Positions 63,673 to 64,000 of a stretch of DNA of 64,000 bases are shown here, in pieces. The stretch covers positions 951,501 through 1,015,500 of the forward strand of contig CAJNDS010000025.1 of NCBI GenBank assembly GCA_905221605.1, read 5' to 3'. The DNA comes from Symbiodinium natans (Eukaryota; Sar; Dinophyceae; Suessiales; Symbiodiniaceae). The first letter of the stretch is position 1. Each line of letters opens with the position of its first letter. The translations under genes were made by a program, and so were the position numbers. The notes beneath the pieces are model-generated. The model worked only from the letters and a program-made list of their open reading frames with translations. It ran no database searches and was not told where the DNA came from.

Positions 63673-64000
63673 AGATTGTCCGTAGACATCGAAGGTACTC
63701 AATCTCGCCTTATTGCAGTGCGATGATTCGTGGCTCCAGGGCTTGCGTTCTGTGCCCAGGACTCGGAGAATGTGTCAGAGACATATGCACGCGATTCGGG
63801 CCGCTACTTCAAGCGCCTTGGCACAGAAGAAACAGGGAGCAAAAAAAGAGTAAATAGAGTTTCCGACATCAGGGGGATGCGTTATGGGGGGGGCCCTTCT
63901 CAGAAGATACTCATGTCTTCATTAAAGGGTTGTTCATCCTTGCACCTGCCATCTGACAGTCCAACAGTGGTCCTTTCGAGCGTTTCCGACCATAAGAGTT

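Noticed and set aside
1-64000. tRNA, rRNA, CRISPR, bacterial operon or subtelomere-only interpretation
   Set aside because: No cloverleaf, rRNA core sequence or spaced repeats were seen, and unique exons between the arrays argue against a chromosome end.

Overview
The window is eukaryotic nuclear DNA, most likely from a dinoflagellate of the Suessiales type (a Symbiodiniaceae or Polarella relative). This is inferred from: telomere-type TTTAGGG/CCCTAAA repeats scattered at roughly fifty internal sites; coding sequence cut into many short exons (about 30-300 nt), with splice acceptors usually followed by G and donors GT with some GC; several families of about 75-130 bp terminal-inverted-repeat elements, some of which sit exactly in introns; and every supported exon on the + strand. 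A chromerid or another alga with TTTAGGG telomeres cannot be excluded. No rRNA, tRNA, CRISPR, plasmid or bacterial feature was seen.

Long ATG-to-stop frames here are mostly chance or low-complexity, because real exons are short and usually lack ATG. I built gene models by hand from splice-like borders, reading-frame phase and third-position GC. The best is a complete four-exon gene at 21962-23211 for a secreted C-type-lectin-domain protein of about 244 residues with a hydrophobic C-terminal tail. Other multi-exon chains whose phases fit lie at 3218-3979, 5070-5391, 9933-10307, 13449-15292, 42634-43111 and 45233-47019, and shorter pairs lie elsewhere. Most products are not recognised; a LysM-like segment at 13449 is tentative. 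Many isolated exons probably belong to the same or further genes that I could not join.

Layout: 0.2-5.6 kb gene exons with telomere-like introns and inverted-repeat elements; 6.5-7.5 kb a large strand-switched minisatellite bracketed by an imperfect direct repeat; 8.0-21.7 kb dense short exons; 21.9-23.2 kb the lectin gene; 24-35 kb further exons and elements; 36.1-36.4 kb the longest CCCTAAA array; 37.6-41 kb gene-poor with microsatellites; 42-56 kb dense exons including a phase-consistent six-exon gene whose first intron holds a G/T tract of about 250 bp; 56-64 kb further exons and simple repeats.

The main biological signal is that introns are built from two kinds of repeats: pure or nearly pure TTTAGGG arrays, which carry both a GT start and an AG end, and introner-like inverted-repeat elements that carry GT/GC starts and AG ends in or near their termini. 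Several copies restore an open frame when removed. All calls are by eye; no alignment or transcript evidence was available.
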